Of a stretch of 64,000 bases of DNA, positions 1 through 10,000 are shown piece by piece; the first letter of the stretch is position 1, and each line of letters starts with the position of its first letter. Source of the stretch: Microcystis aeruginosa LEGE 91341. Lineage in GTDB: Bacteria; Cyanobacteriota; Cyanobacteriia; Cyanobacteriales; Microcystaceae. The stretch is from the NCBI RefSeq assembly GCF_015206885.1, contig NZ_JADEXY010000003.1, positions 34,939 to 98,938 on the forward strand, read 5' to 3'. Below the pieces are notes generated by a model, which worked only from the letters and a program-made list of their open reading frames with translations, searched no databases and had not been told where the DNA came from. The translations under genes were made by a program, and so were the position numbers.

Positions 1-591
1 GCTTTTGAGCAACCGATCGCTTCTGTGGAACAATTAACCCTGTTAATGGATACCGCTTACCCGCCAGAAGCAGATAATCCAGAAGATACAGAAATTAATG
101 GCGATAAGACCCTAGAAACCGCTAATTTAAACGAGTTTTTCGTCGAAGCTATCGAGGAAGAGGAGGAGGAAGATGAGCTTGACGAGGATTGGGATGAAGA
201 GGAGGATGAAGATGAAGATGAAGATGAGGAGGAGGAACTAGCGGACAGCTATTTAGGCCCGACTATCGTTAAAACCGCCCAATTACAGATCTTACCCCTC
301 TCGGCGGCGGCTTTTCCCAAAACCTGTTACTTGGTCATTGATCGCGCTGCCGAATTAATCACCCGTCCCCTCAAGGATTTTGCCGAATTGGGTAAGGTTC
401 CCCCTCAGGAAATCCAGCAGCGCACTCTCCCCATCTTTGAAAGTCATCGCATCGCTCGTCGTTTCTCCAAGCGCAAGGAAAAAGTGATTAAAGTTCCCGA
501 CGGTCGCCTGATTGAAAAAGCTCACGCTCAACTGGAAGCGAAAGGGATCACCCGTCTGCTCATGGATGGTCGTATCTACGCTTTAGAGTAG
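1..591 (+). CDS. Conserved acidic protein, C-terminal part (5' end outside window)
   Basis: The frame is open from base 1 to the stop at 589-591, so the gene starts upstream of the window; the GTG at 25 is only an internal candidate. About 50 residues in from position 25 there is an almost uninterrupted Glu/Asp run (bases about 151-240). It is followed by a more ordinary basic C-terminal domain with an RRFSKRKEK stretch and the ending GRIYALE. I do not recognise a named family. The acidic linker next to a basic domain suggests a nucleic-acid or protein-binding role, but that is a guess. A stem-loop follows the stop (606-623). Confidence 0.6.
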   Translation, partial: AFEQPIASVEQLTLLMDTAYPPEADNPEDTEINGDKTLETANLNEFFVEAIEEEEEEDELDEDWDEEEDEDEDEDEEEELADSYLGPTIVKTAQLQILPLSAAAFPKTCYLVIDRAAELITRPLKDFAELGKVPPQEIQQRTLPIFESHRIARRFSKRKEKVIKVPDGRLIEKAHAQLEAKGITRLLMDGRIYALE

Positions 592-605
592 GGAATTAGG
601 GGATA

Positions 606-623
606 GGAGACTTTTCAGTCTCC
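606..623 (+). terminator. Stem-loop after the first gene
   Basis: GGAGACT at 606-612 and AGTCTCC at 617-623 form a perfect 7-bp stem with a TTTC loop, 15 bp after the stop codon. No long T-run follows, so it is either a weak intrinsic terminator or an RNA 3'-end stabiliser. Confidence 0.4.
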
Positions 624-833
624 CCCAAACCCGTTGCTGAGGGTGGAGACTCGCGCAGTTGAGAGGATTCAGCTTAGATGAGTTTACCCTAAGAAAATAT
701 GCCAATTTCATTCAGAGTAGAACTAGCTTACCAATAATTGGCTATGAGTGAGCGCGGTTTTTTTCTGGATTTATCACCGTGGTTAGTGTAGTTCAAACTG
801 GTATTACTTACCCAAGTTTTGGTTATCTGGTCA

Positions 834-3566
834 ATGAAATACCGAAATATGCAAGAAAATGGAACCGCCGAGAATGTTTATAAGTTTTCTAGTACCTTAT
901 CTCCTTCCGATCCAAGCTATGTGGATAGAAGGGCTGATCTGGAATTGTACCAAGCTCTGATGAACAGTCAATATTGTTATATTTTCAATTCTCGCAAAAT
1001 GGGCAAGTCGAGTTTGACGGTACGCATCCAAACTCAAATTGAAGTCCAAGGAGTAGCCTGTTCCCGTATAGACTTAAATGAATTGGGGACATCAGTAGAT
1101 CAATCTAGCTGGTATCATTCCTTAATTATTGAAATTGCCGAACAATTACAACTAAACATGACGGATTTAGAATCTTGGATTGCCAGTCAATCTGTTTCTA
1201 ATGTTGGGTTACTTAGACAGTTTATTAAAGAAATTTTATTGATAAAAATTTCAAACAACATTGTTATTTTTATTGATGAAATTGATGTGGTTAGAAAACT
1301 ACCCTTTACTACTGATGACTTTTTTGCTTACATTAGATCTTGTCATGAAAAGCGAGTTATTAATGCAGATTTTAATCGTATTTCATTTGTTTTAATTGGC
1401 ACGGCTACCCCTAATCAATTAATTCAGGATAGTCAAAGAACTCCTTTCAATATTGGTAAAGCAATTGAATTAAATGGACTGTCGTTAGAAGATAACTGTC
1501 AACCCTTGATGCAAGGACTAGAAGGGTTGGGTGTTTTCCCTCAAGAAATTCTACAAGAAATTTTTAGCTGGACTAATGGTCAACCTTTTCTAACTCAAAA
1601 ATTGTGCTATTTAATGGCCAAGTTTAAAGTTACAATACCTCAGTCTCTCTTATCAGCTTGGATGCGAGATTTTGTTTATAAACACATTATTGATAACTGG
1701 GAAAAAAAAGATGAACCTGCTTTTTTATCAAGTATAAGAGAGCGACTTATTTATCATCCTGATCAGGGATATTTACTAAGGGTTTATGCTAATGTTTTAA
1801 AAGGTAAATTGGTGAAAGCGAGTAACACACCAGAACATGATGAATTATTACTATCTGGATTAGTTATCGTCGATAATGAGGGCTATCTTAGAGTGGCTAA
1901 TGCCATTTATCAGGCAATTTTTAATCAAAAATGGTTATATAATGTATTAGCAGCTAGTCGTCCTTATCAATCGGAAATTGCTAAATGGGAAGACTCAAAT
2001 TTTACCGATACAAATTGTTTACTGACGGGGAAAAAGTTAGAGGAATCTAAAAAATGGCAAGAAGATAAAGAATTAGATAGTATCGATTATCGTTTTTTAG
2101 CAGCCTCTGAAAGCATTACTCGTCAAAAACAATCTCGTTTATTTATGTTAGCAGCGGGAATATTTACTAGCATTGTTACAGGGTTACTTGGGTTAGGATT
2201 CTACCAGTCATGGCTGTTACCTTACTTTTATAAAATTCCCTATATTAACGAGCCTAAACTATTTAGCCAAGGCGAAAAAAAGCTATTTATTGAACAGGAA
2301 AATTTTTATAAAGATCGGGGTATTTTGGCTTTTCAAAATGCTAATTATCTGGAAGCTAAACAGTTATTCAAAAAAGCCTATCTTGCTCATCCTGAAGATG
2401 CAGAAACATTGATTTATTATAATAATTCTATCGCTTATTTAAGTAATAATTATGTTACTTTGGCGGTGGTTATTCCCAGTGGAAAAAAAAATGAAATTTC
2501 CCAAGAAATCCTTAAAGGGATTGCTCAAGCACAATATTTATTTAATAGCCAATTACCGACAAGTGCGAATAATTTATTTTTAAATATCGTTATTGCCAAT
2601 GATAATAATGATGAAAAAGTTGCCAAGATAGTCGCCAAGGAAATCGTTAAAGACCCCAAAGTTATTGGAGTCATTGGACATTATTCTAGTGAAGCCACCT
2701 TAGCAGCTTTACCTATCTATGAAAGAGCCAAAATTACTTTAATTTCTTCTACAAGTTCTTCGGATGTAATTGAGAGTGAATACTTTTTTAGAACCGTTAT
2801 TACTAATGAAAAAATTGGTGAAACTTTAGCTAATTACGCCAGCAAACATGATCTAGATAAAGTAGTTATTTTTAATAATTCTAACCAGATTGATAGCCAA
2901 GAACTTACTCAAGAGTTTCGTCAAGCTTTCCAAAAAAAAGGCGGTAAAATCACTAAAGTAATTGATTTATCATCTTCCCTAGATATTGACGCAGAAGTTT
3001 TAAAAGCATTTTCCCAAGATCAAGTTAGAGGAATTGTCTTATTTCCCAGTTTGGAATCAGCTTCTGTGGTAGTAGAATTATCCCATACTCTTGAAGAGTT
3101 GAATACCAGCAACACTCCAGAGCTGAAAAATAAGCTAGTTCTTTTAGGGAGTCATTCCATGTATGAACATGAAATGTTGGTTGATAGCGGTAAATTTATT
3201 GATAATTTAGTTTTAGCTGTGCCTTGGTTTTCCCATCTAATTAAGTCCCAAAATTTTGTCAGAGATGCTCAAGCTTTATGGAAAGAAGATATTAGTTGGC
3301 GAACTGCTACCAGTTATGATGCGGCTCAATCATTTATAGCTGCTATTAGAGCCTTGCAATCCCAGAATAAAATTTCTTTAGAGTTGATACAAGAACATTT
3401 AGAAAACCTCAATCTTTCGGCCAGTTTGACCTCAGGCAATTCTCTCAGGTTTGTAGATAATGAATCTGAATCTAATCGAGAACCAATTACTGTGAAGGTT
3501 GAGAGTAAGTTAGAAGCAAAACTTGAAAAATCAATTCAGTTTCACTGGGAATCTCAACGAGACTAA
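834..3566 (+). CDS. AAA-like NTPase fused through a membrane anchor to a periplasmic ligand-binding domain
   Basis: The likely start is the ATG at 834 (TTG at 819 and ATG at 849 are alternatives), giving about 910 residues. The N-terminal 400 residues form an AAA-like domain of the cyanobacterial type. Its Walker A is NSRKMGKSSL near residue 55, and a Walker B-like IVIFIDEID lies near residue 145. One hydrophobic segment follows around residues 430-455 (LFMLAAGIFTSIVTGLLGLG). The remainder resembles type I periplasmic binding proteins of the branched-chain amino acid ABC family: AVVIPSG, then GVIGHYSSEATLAALP, then RTATSYDAAQ. A short TPR-like spacer (LFSQGEKKLF...) sits between membrane and ligand domain. 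I infer a one-protein transmembrane sensor in which an external ligand controls a cytosolic NTPase. The ligand is unknown. The same external half recurs at 62180-63793. The stop overlaps that of the converging gene. Confidence 0.8.
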   Translation: MKYRNMQENGTAENVYKFSSTLSPSDPSYVDRRADLELYQALMNSQYCYIFNSRKMGKSSLTVRIQTQIEVQGVACSRIDLNELGTSVDQSSWYHSLIIEIAEQLQLNMTDLESWIASQSVSNVGLLRQFIKEILLIKISNNIVIFIDEIDVVRKLPFTTDDFFAYIRSCHEKRVINADFNRISFVLIGTATPNQLIQDSQRTPFNIGKAIELNGLSLEDNCQPLMQGLEGLGVFPQEILQEIFSWTNGQPFLTQKLCYLMAKFKVTIPQSLLSAWMRDFVYKHIIDNWEKKDEPAFLSSIRERLIYHPDQGYLLRVYANVLKGKLVKASNTPEHDELLLSGLVIVDNEGYLRVANAIYQAIFNQKWLYNVLAASRPYQSEIAKWEDSNFTDTNCLLTGKKLEESKKWQEDKELDSIDYRFLAASESITRQKQSRLFMLAAGIFTSIVTGLLGLGFYQSWLLPYFYKIPYINEPKLFSQGEKKLFIEQENFYKDRGILAFQNANYLEAKQLFKKAYLAHPEDAETLIYYNNSIAYLSNNYVTLAVVIPSGKKNEISQEILKGIAQAQYLFNSQLPTSANNLFLNIVIANDNNDEKVAKIVAKEIVKDPKVIGVIGHYSSEATLAALPIYERAKITLISSTSSSDVIESEYFFRTVITNEKIGETLANYASKHDLDKVVIFNNSNQIDSQELTQEFRQAFQKKGGKITKVIDLSSSLDIDAEVLKAFSQDQVRGIVLFPSLESASVVVELSHTLEELNTSNTPELKNKLVLLGSHSMYEHEMLVDSGKFIDNLVLAVPWFSHLIKSQNFVRDAQALWKEDISWRTATSYDAAQSFIAAIRALQSQNKISLELIQEHLENLNLSASLTSGNSLRFVDNESESNREPITVKVESKLEAKLEKSIQFHWESQRD

Positions 3567-5005
3567 TCAAGCAAGTCGTCAAAATATACTTGATACAAAT
3601 TGCAACGCACCTCTAGGGTATCATAATTTTTGTCGATCAGTCCCAATCGTTCCAAAAATTGGACAGATTCTCCTTTCATTTGCGCCGGAGTCAGAGCTTT
3701 TTTCTGAAGAATTTGCCTAAAAGTATTCCGTAGGTTAGCATTACTTTTCAGATATCTCATCAGGAGGAAAAAATGACTTTGAAATGGCTCTCGTCCCTGC
3801 AAGGCATCATCTAGAACCTTTTCCAGAGAATTCCCTTCTTGCAATTTTACCAAGATTAACTTAATTAAATAAGGATTACCTCCCACTAAGTTCATGACCT
3901 TATTAACATCTGATAACGTCCAATTAATGCCATTAACTTGAGCGAAAGAGAGAACTTGTTCCGTATTAAAATCCGATAAACTGGCCACATAACCTACACC
4001 AATTAAGGGAGAGGCATAAAAATCGTAGTTGCTATAAAATTCCGTTGAATGAATAATAATTAAGCGCAGTTTCCGCCAAGGTTGGGAACGTCTTTCATGC
4101 CAACTTCTGAGAATACCACAAATTTCATTACCGAGTGTTTCAGTTTCCAAAATTGTATCAAATTTTTCAAAGACAAAAACCAGAGGATTAGCGCTGGGTT
4201 GGAGAACATATTCTTCTAAATATCGTCGAGTTTTGTGGGCAGGAGTTCCGGGACGAGACCAAAATTTATCGAGAAGAGATTCGTTAATCTTTAATTCTTG
4301 GGTAATGGTACGACAAATCGACAGCAGCAAGTCTTCACAACTAAGGGCAATAGTAGCTTTTTCCTCCTCACAATCAATGATAACTGGTTGATAATTATCT
4401 TGTTTGAGATGATGGACTAACCAATTAACTAAACGGGTTTTGCCACTATTATGAGGTGCGCGAATTCTTAGCAATGATTGTTCTTGCTGAAGAACTTTGA
4501 GACAATTTTCCTCCAGAGGTGGACGTTTCACATAATCCTTAATATAGGTCTGATAATCCTGTTGTTTTTCCTCATCTAAAGAGGAGAGAATAGCAGCAAT
4601 TACGGGAGATTGATGTTTACTTTTGTTTGCCCACTCTTGATCAAAGCTCCTTAGGTTAGTTAAAATATCATGACCGCGTTGCCAAAAAGTAATTTGAAAA
4701 GTACGAATTTTTCCTTGATTATTGAGACGATGATCTTCCAAAATACCTAAAAACTTTTCGTTAAGATATTCCGTCAAAGCATCGCGAATTTGCCATGACT
4801 CCAGCTTTTGACCACATTTTTCCGTCAGCATTTCTAAAGCATTAAGTTCGGCTTGAATTTTCAATTTTTTCTCATTAATCCAGCTAAATTTAATAGCCAG
4901 ATTTTCACAATTATCCACCTCGTAGTTAGCAAACTTTAACAGAGCATTAAGCAGATATTTGGTTCTTTGTCTGGGAATATCCCCATAGGTAACTTTTCTA
5001 GACAT
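3563..5005 (-). CDS. AAA-like ATPase domain protein
   Basis: 480 residues on the minus strand, starting with ATG at 5005-5003. The N-terminal ~110 residues are charged and probably helical, of a kind found ahead of AAA-like domains in cyanobacterial signalling proteins. The NTPase core begins near residue 160, with a Walker A-like APHNSGKTRL and a Walker B-like LVFVFEKFD. C-terminal motifs such as GGNPYLIKLIL match the helical lid of STAND/AAA-like proteins. No membrane segment or effector domain is obvious. It converges on the sensor gene at 834-3566 and the two stop codons share bases (CTAA at 3563-3566), so the pair is tightly packed. Both carry AAA-like domains and may act together, which is inference. 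Confidence 0.7.
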   Translation of the reverse strand: MSRKVTYGDIPRQRTKYLLNALLKFANYEVDNCENLAIKFSWINEKKLKIQAELNALEMLTEKCGQKLESWQIRDALTEYLNEKFLGILEDHRLNNQGKIRTFQITFWQRGHDILTNLRSFDQEWANKSKHQSPVIAAILSSLDEEKQQDYQTYIKDYVKRPPLEENCLKVLQQEQSLLRIRAPHNSGKTRLVNWLVHHLKQDNYQPVIIDCEEEKATIALSCEDLLLSICRTITQELKINESLLDKFWSRPGTPAHKTRRYLEEYVLQPSANPLVFVFEKFDTILETETLGNEICGILRSWHERRSQPWRKLRLIIIHSTEFYSNYDFYASPLIGVGYVASLSDFNTEQVLSFAQVNGINWTLSDVNKVMNLVGGNPYLIKLILVKLQEGNSLEKVLDDALQGREPFQSHFFLLMRYLKSNANLRNTFRQILQKKALTPAQMKGESVQFLERLGLIDKNYDTLEVRCNLYQVYFDDLLD

Positions 5006-5345
5006 TTGTTTATTCTCAATTAGTGTGAATATTTTCTCAATAAGTCCAATTTATCGAGGTACTCTAGACAACCTTGACCACATCTCTCAAAAAAATTTTC
5101 CGCAAAACCCCGAAGTTCCCCAAGGTTTTTCTCCACCCCCAAGTTACTCAAACTCCAGTCTGGGATAGCAATTGAGGGCAAGAAAAATTAGCCTTTGACT
5201 GTGGGTGTACTCACAATGCCATAATCAACCACAACAAGGTTCAGATTTTCTTAATAGTCTTTTTACCCTTGCTATGGCAGCACTTTGACCGATATCTGTC
5301 TGGCTATTTTGTGCCGAATTAGACAACTCCACTGGATGACCGACT
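5006..5345. other. Divergent intergenic region with possible operator
   Basis: 340 bp between two genes that point away from each other, so it must hold both promoters. I cannot assign a convincing -35/-10 pair. An imperfect palindrome, GTGGGTGTACTCAC, lies near 5201-5214 and could be an operator for the biosynthetic locus that starts at 5346. Nothing else coding or RNA-like was seen. Confidence 0.4.
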
Positions 5346-6275
5346 ATGACTAAAATTGCTGATATTGCCTACGTTACCTATCAACATCCGGATTTAGACC
5401 TGTGCGAACGTTTTTTGAGGGATTTTGGCCTGATTACCGCAGTTAAAACCGATACAGCCTTGTATATGCGAGCTAGAGGCAAAAAACAGTTTGTCTATGT
5501 CGTAGAATGGGGAAAAGAAGCTAAATTTGTCAGTTTTGCCCTAGAAGCGACATCAGAATCCGTCTTACATGAACTAGCCACTTTAGCCTCCGCTTCGACC
5601 GTGGAAACCCTGTTCACCCCCGGCGGTGGTCAGCGCATCAAAATTATTGACCCCAACGGTTTTAACCTAGAATTGGTCTATGGTATCGAGGAAGTGGAAC
5701 CTTTGCCGATTCCCGAACCCTTGCAATGGAATCACGCTAGTCGGAAAACCCGTTTAGGTCGCACCCAAAGGCCGAAAAAAGAACCCGCACCTATTTTACG
5801 TCTAGGTCATCTAGCTATTGATGTCAAAGACTTTGAGGAAAGCTATCACTGGTATCAGCAGACTTTTGGCTTAAAAGCAACAGATTTAATTTATTACGGC
5901 CATCCCAGTTTACGAGTCGGGGGTTTTCTTCGTTGTCAACGGGGAGAGGAATGGGTTGATCATCACACCATCGCCATGTTGCAAGGTTCTCACCCCAAAG
6001 TCCATCATACTGCCTTCGAGGTGCAAGATTTTGACTCTATTAAAATCGGCCACGATTGGTTACGGGAAAAAGGATGGACTCCTGTGTGGGGTATTGGTCG
6101 CCATTTGTTGGGAAGTCAAGTGTTTGACTATTGGCAAGATCCTTTCGGTAGCCTCATTGAACATTTTACCGATGGGGATCTTTTCGAGCAAACCACCGAG
6201 CCAGAACTTCATGCGGGTGGGTTAGATATTCTCTATCAATGGGGACCAGCGATTCCCGAAAGTTTTTTAGGTTAA
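5346..6275 (+). CDS. VOC-superfamily extradiol-dioxygenase-like protein
   Basis: 309 residues with two tandem vicinal-oxygen-chelate (glyoxalase/dioxygenase) modules, about 5-115 and 150-290, as in type I extradiol ring-cleavage dioxygenases such as 2,3-dihydroxybiphenyl 1,2-dioxygenase. The second module keeps a plausible 2-His-1-Glu metal triad: His155 in RLGHLAIDV, His220/221 in VHHTAFEV and Glu272 in IEHFTDGD. Family members cleave catechols next to the hydroxyls. In this context it is the first gene of a co-directional run leading into the PKS genes (31 bp to the nitroreductase), so I infer tailoring of an aromatic product. A non-ring-cleaving VOC enzyme is possible. The start ATG is well placed after the divergent promoter region. 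Confidence 0.75.
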   Translation: MTKIADIAYVTYQHPDLDLCERFLRDFGLITAVKTDTALYMRARGKKQFVYVVEWGKEAKFVSFALEATSESVLHELATLASASTVETLFTPGGGQRIKIIDPNGFNLELVYGIEEVEPLPIPEPLQWNHASRKTRLGRTQRPKKEPAPILRLGHLAIDVKDFEESYHWYQQTFGLKATDLIYYGHPSLRVGGFLRCQRGEEWVDHHTIAMLQGSHPKVHHTAFEVQDFDSIKIGHDWLREKGWTPVWGIGRHLLGSQVFDYWQDPFGSLIEHFTDGDLFEQTTEPELHAGGLDILYQWGPAIPESFLG

Positions 6276-6306
6276 ACCGTTGAAAAAGTCTTATAAAAGG
6301 GGTTAG

Positions 6307-6969
6307 ATGATGAATATTGCTGAAATATTTCAGAAAAGACGCTCTACTCGTAAATTTCGCACCGATGCCATTCCCGAAGAAATTTTAGCCGAAATTTTTC
6401 GTTTAGGATTCCAAGCACCCTCTAGTTATAATTTGCAACCATGGCGATTTATTGTGGTTAGAGAACCAGAAAATAAGGCAAAATTGCGAGAATTCGGCTT
6501 TGAACAAGATAAATTGGTCGATGCACCCGTGGTTTTAATCTGTTGTGGCGATCGCCAAGTTAACCATCGTGGTTACATTAATCAAGTAATTGAGTTAGGA
6601 AAGCAAGAGGGGACGATTTCCGAAAAACGGGCCAAGTTCATGCACATGGCCATTCCGCCTTTTTTCCAATTTAAACCCTGTTATCAGTCTCCAGAAGCTT
6701 GGAGCAACCGACAAGTTATGATTGCGGTTACTTATCTCATGATAGCGGCGCAAAGCTTGGGGGTGGATAGTTGTCCCCTAGAAGGATTTGTGGCTAAACC
6801 CTTGCGCGAGTATTTCCAAATTCCCGATACGGTCGATGTCTGTTGTCTCTTAGCCTTGGGATACGCCGATGAACCCTTGAGCGAGTATGGGGGACGTTTT
6901 GGGACTCAGAAGCTCTGCTATGGCGAAATTTACGGAGAAACCTTTAATTTAAGCCCAAATCACCCCTAG
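6307..6969 (+). CDS. Nitroreductase-family FMN oxidoreductase
   Basis: 220 residues. The N-terminal RRSTRKFRTDAIPEE and QAPSSYNLQPWRFIVV are the classic FMN-binding motifs of the nitroreductase family, and the late GYADEP agrees. These enzymes use FMN and NAD(P)H for two-electron reductions or, in some biosynthetic clusters, dehydrogenations. A purine-rich AAAAGGGG at about 6295-6302 serves as ribosome-binding site. The next biosynthetic gene starts 91 bp after its end, so it probably belongs to the same transcript. The substrate cannot be told from sequence; reduction or oxidation of the polyketide-derived product is inference from context. Confidence 0.85.
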   Translation: MMNIAEIFQKRRSTRKFRTDAIPEEILAEIFRLGFQAPSSYNLQPWRFIVVREPENKAKLREFGFEQDKLVDAPVVLICCGDRQVNHRGYINQVIELGKQEGTISEKRAKFMHMAIPPFFQFKPCYQSPEAWSNRQVMIAVTYLMIAAQSLGVDSCPLEGFVAKPLREYFQIPDTVDVCCLLALGYADEPLSEYGGRFGTQKLCYGEIYGETFNLSPNHP

Positions 6970-7060
6970 AGTGACCGTCGCCCCGTCACCAGAAACTTTT
7001 CCCGGTGCGAGAGGATTAAATCTTTGTCTTCGATTCCATTTAATAATAGGGAGTAAAAAA

Positions 7061-10000
7061 ATGACTCTTTGTTTAGATACTAAGCTTAATTTGTCAGAAA
7101 TAAGCAGTTTAGTCGATATTATTCGTTATCGCGCCCAATACCAACCCCAAAAAACTGCTTATACCTTTTTAGTCGATGGCGAAACCGAAGAAAAACGCCT
7201 TACCTACGGGGAATTATTTCTAGAAGCGCAAGCGATTGCCAATAGTCTCCAATCCATCCTATTACCGGGGGAACGAGTTTTATTAGCATACCCTTCGGGA
7301 TTAGAGTTTATTACTGGGTTTTTCGGCTGTTTATTAGCAGGAGTAGTGGCAATTCCAGTTAATTTGCCCAAGAAAAACCAAAAGATGGCTCGCTTAACTT
7401 CTATTATTAATAATTCGCAAGCAAGCTTACTTTTAAGCACACAATCGGAATTAGACCAATTAAAAAGGCAACTAGACAGAGACATTCCCTTTCTAGCTAC
7501 GGATAGCTTAATCGGCAAAAGTTTAGCCGAAGACCACCCCACTCAGATAAAAGCAGAGACCTTAGCCTTTTTACAATACACCTCCGGTTCCACCGGGACT
7601 CCCAAAGGAGTGATGGTCAATCACGAGAATCTTTTGACCAACCTCCGAGATTTAGATTTAGGCTGGGAACACGATGAAAAGAGCGTTATGGTGACATGGT
7701 TGCCAACTTTTCATGATATGGGGCTAATTTATGGCATTTTACTGCCTTTTTATCGAGGATTTCCCTGTTATCTAATGTCTCCGGTTTCCTTTTTACAACG
7801 TCCTCTCGGTTGGTTAAATGCCATCAGCAAATACAGGGCCACCCACACTGCCGCCCCTAATTTTGCCTATAAACGTTGTCTTGACAAGATTAAAGAGGAA
7901 AAGCTGGCGGATTTAGACTTAAGCAGTTGGAAAGTGGCTTTAAATGGCGCAGAAACCGTCAGAATAGAAATTTTAAGCGAATTTGCTCGTAAATTTGCCC
8001 CCTGTGGTTTTGAGTTTGCCGCCTTTTGTCCGGGTTATGGTTTAGCCGAGGCCACCTTAAAAGTTGCTGCTGTCAGGAAAAATCAAGTTCCTCAAATCTG
8101 CTGGGTTGAAAAAGCCGCTTTAAACCGTCATCAAATCGTTTTTACGGAAAAAAGCCCAAATTCTCAATCCTTAGTCAGTTGTGGACAAACAGAAATCGAC
8201 ACAGAAATTGCCATTGTTAATCCTGAAACCTGTCAACGCTGTCCCTGCCAGCAGGTGGGAGAAATTTGGGTGAAAGGCAAAACTGTTGCCCAAGGCTATT
8301 GGCAACATCCCGAAGCTACAGAAAAAACTTTTCAAGCAGTTATCGCCGATACCGGACAGGGTTTTTATTTGCGTACAGGGGATTTAGGTTTTATTCATCA
8401 GGGTCAACTATACATCACCGGACGCTTGAAAGACCTGATGATTATTCGCGGCGGTAACTACTATCCCCAGGATATCGAACAGACCGTAGAACAATGCTAT
8501 CCCGACTTTTGCCCCAGTGGAACTGCCGCCTTTACCGTAGAAATCGAGGCAGAAGAAAAGTTAGTCCTGGTTCAAGAGGTAGAAAGAACGGCAATTCGCC
8601 GTTTTAACCAGCAAAAAGCCCTAGAAGCAGTTCGTCGAGCGGTTTTTCAAGAACACGAATTGCAAGTTTATGATATCGCTTTTATCAAACCCGCATCTCT
8701 GTCCAAAACTTCTAGCGGCAAAATTCAACGCCACGCTTGCCGTCAACAGTATTTAAACCAGCAACTTCCACTAATTTCATCCCCTATGCCGACGCTAACC
8801 CCCCCCCTCAGCAGTCACCAAGCTGACCCCACAACCGCTAGTCAAGAAAAAACCGAGCAAATCTTGACTTGGTTGCGAGATTACGCCAAAACTCGCATTA
8901 ATTCCCATCTGATTGATGACCGTCGTTGTGTGCCGCCCTATATTGTCATGGATTTTGGCAATCAAGGACTGATGGGAATGCAGATTCCTGAAGAATACGG
9001 GGGAATAGCCCTTAATAATCGCAATTTTTTGCAGGTGATGGAACAATTAGCCGCCATTGATTTAACTCTGGCGACGATGGTGAGTCTCAATAACAGCTTA
9101 GGTATCCGTCCGCTGCTCAACTACGGGACTATTTCCCTCAAGCAAGAGTTATTACCTCTTTTAGCGACAGGAAGACAATTATCCTCCTTTGGCATGACGG
9201 AACCGGAAGCAGGAGCGAATATCGGGGCAATTAGTACCGTTGCCGTGCCGGATGGCCGAGATAAATGGCGAATTCGCGGACTTAAGCGTTGGAATGGTTC
9301 TGCTTGGGCCGGAATGATTAATGTTTTTGTCCGTTTGCTTGATTCCGAAGAACCGGGGAATAACGGTTTGACAGGTTTTCTTGTCCGTCAAGGCACCCCC
9401 GGTCTGCGTTTGGGACCTGAATCCCTAACTATGGGATTACGGGGAATTATGCAAAATGCCATCTATTTTGAGGATGTTTTAGTCACTAAAGAGCAATTGC
9501 TGGGAGAATTGGGCAATGGCACTGAACCCGCCGACGATGCTTTACTTTATGCCCGTTTAGGTATTGGCATGATGGGAGTTGGCGGCATGAAACGCTGTTT
9601 ACAATTAATGTTACGTTATGCCAGCCGTCGTTCGATCGCTACCGGTAAATTGCTAGAAAGTCCGATTACTTTAGCCCGTTTTGACCATTTAACTGGGGCT
9701 ACGGTGGCCTTGTCCAGTCTCTTAAAGTGTATTACCACCGCCTTAGACCAAAAAGTTGCTGTTCCCAGGGAAATGGCCGTTATTGCCAAGATTACGGGGG
9801 CTGATTACCTCTGGGAAGCGGCCGATAGTCTCGTTCAGATGCTCGGGGGTAGAGGTTACATGGAAACTAATCTTGCCCCGCAAATTCTCCGGGATGCCAG
9901 AGTTTTACGAATTGGCGAAGGTCCTAACGAAAGTTTGAAAATCTTTTTGGGCAAAAGTATCACCCATACGGACAAATTAGGCGAATTTCTGACAAAAGTT

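Noticed and set aside
3523..3720. Short plus-strand frame across the convergent stops
   Set aside because: It overlaps the ends of two well-supported genes and resembles no protein; a chance frame.
5285..5320. TTGACC at 5285 as the -35 box of the PKS locus promoter
   Set aside because: No acceptable -10 lies 16-19 bp downstream.
6971..7060. GTG 6971 as the start of the FAAL fusion
   Set aside because: It begins one base after the nitroreductase stop with no ribosome-binding site, while ATG 7061 has AGGAG at proper distance and matches the start of the adenylation domain.
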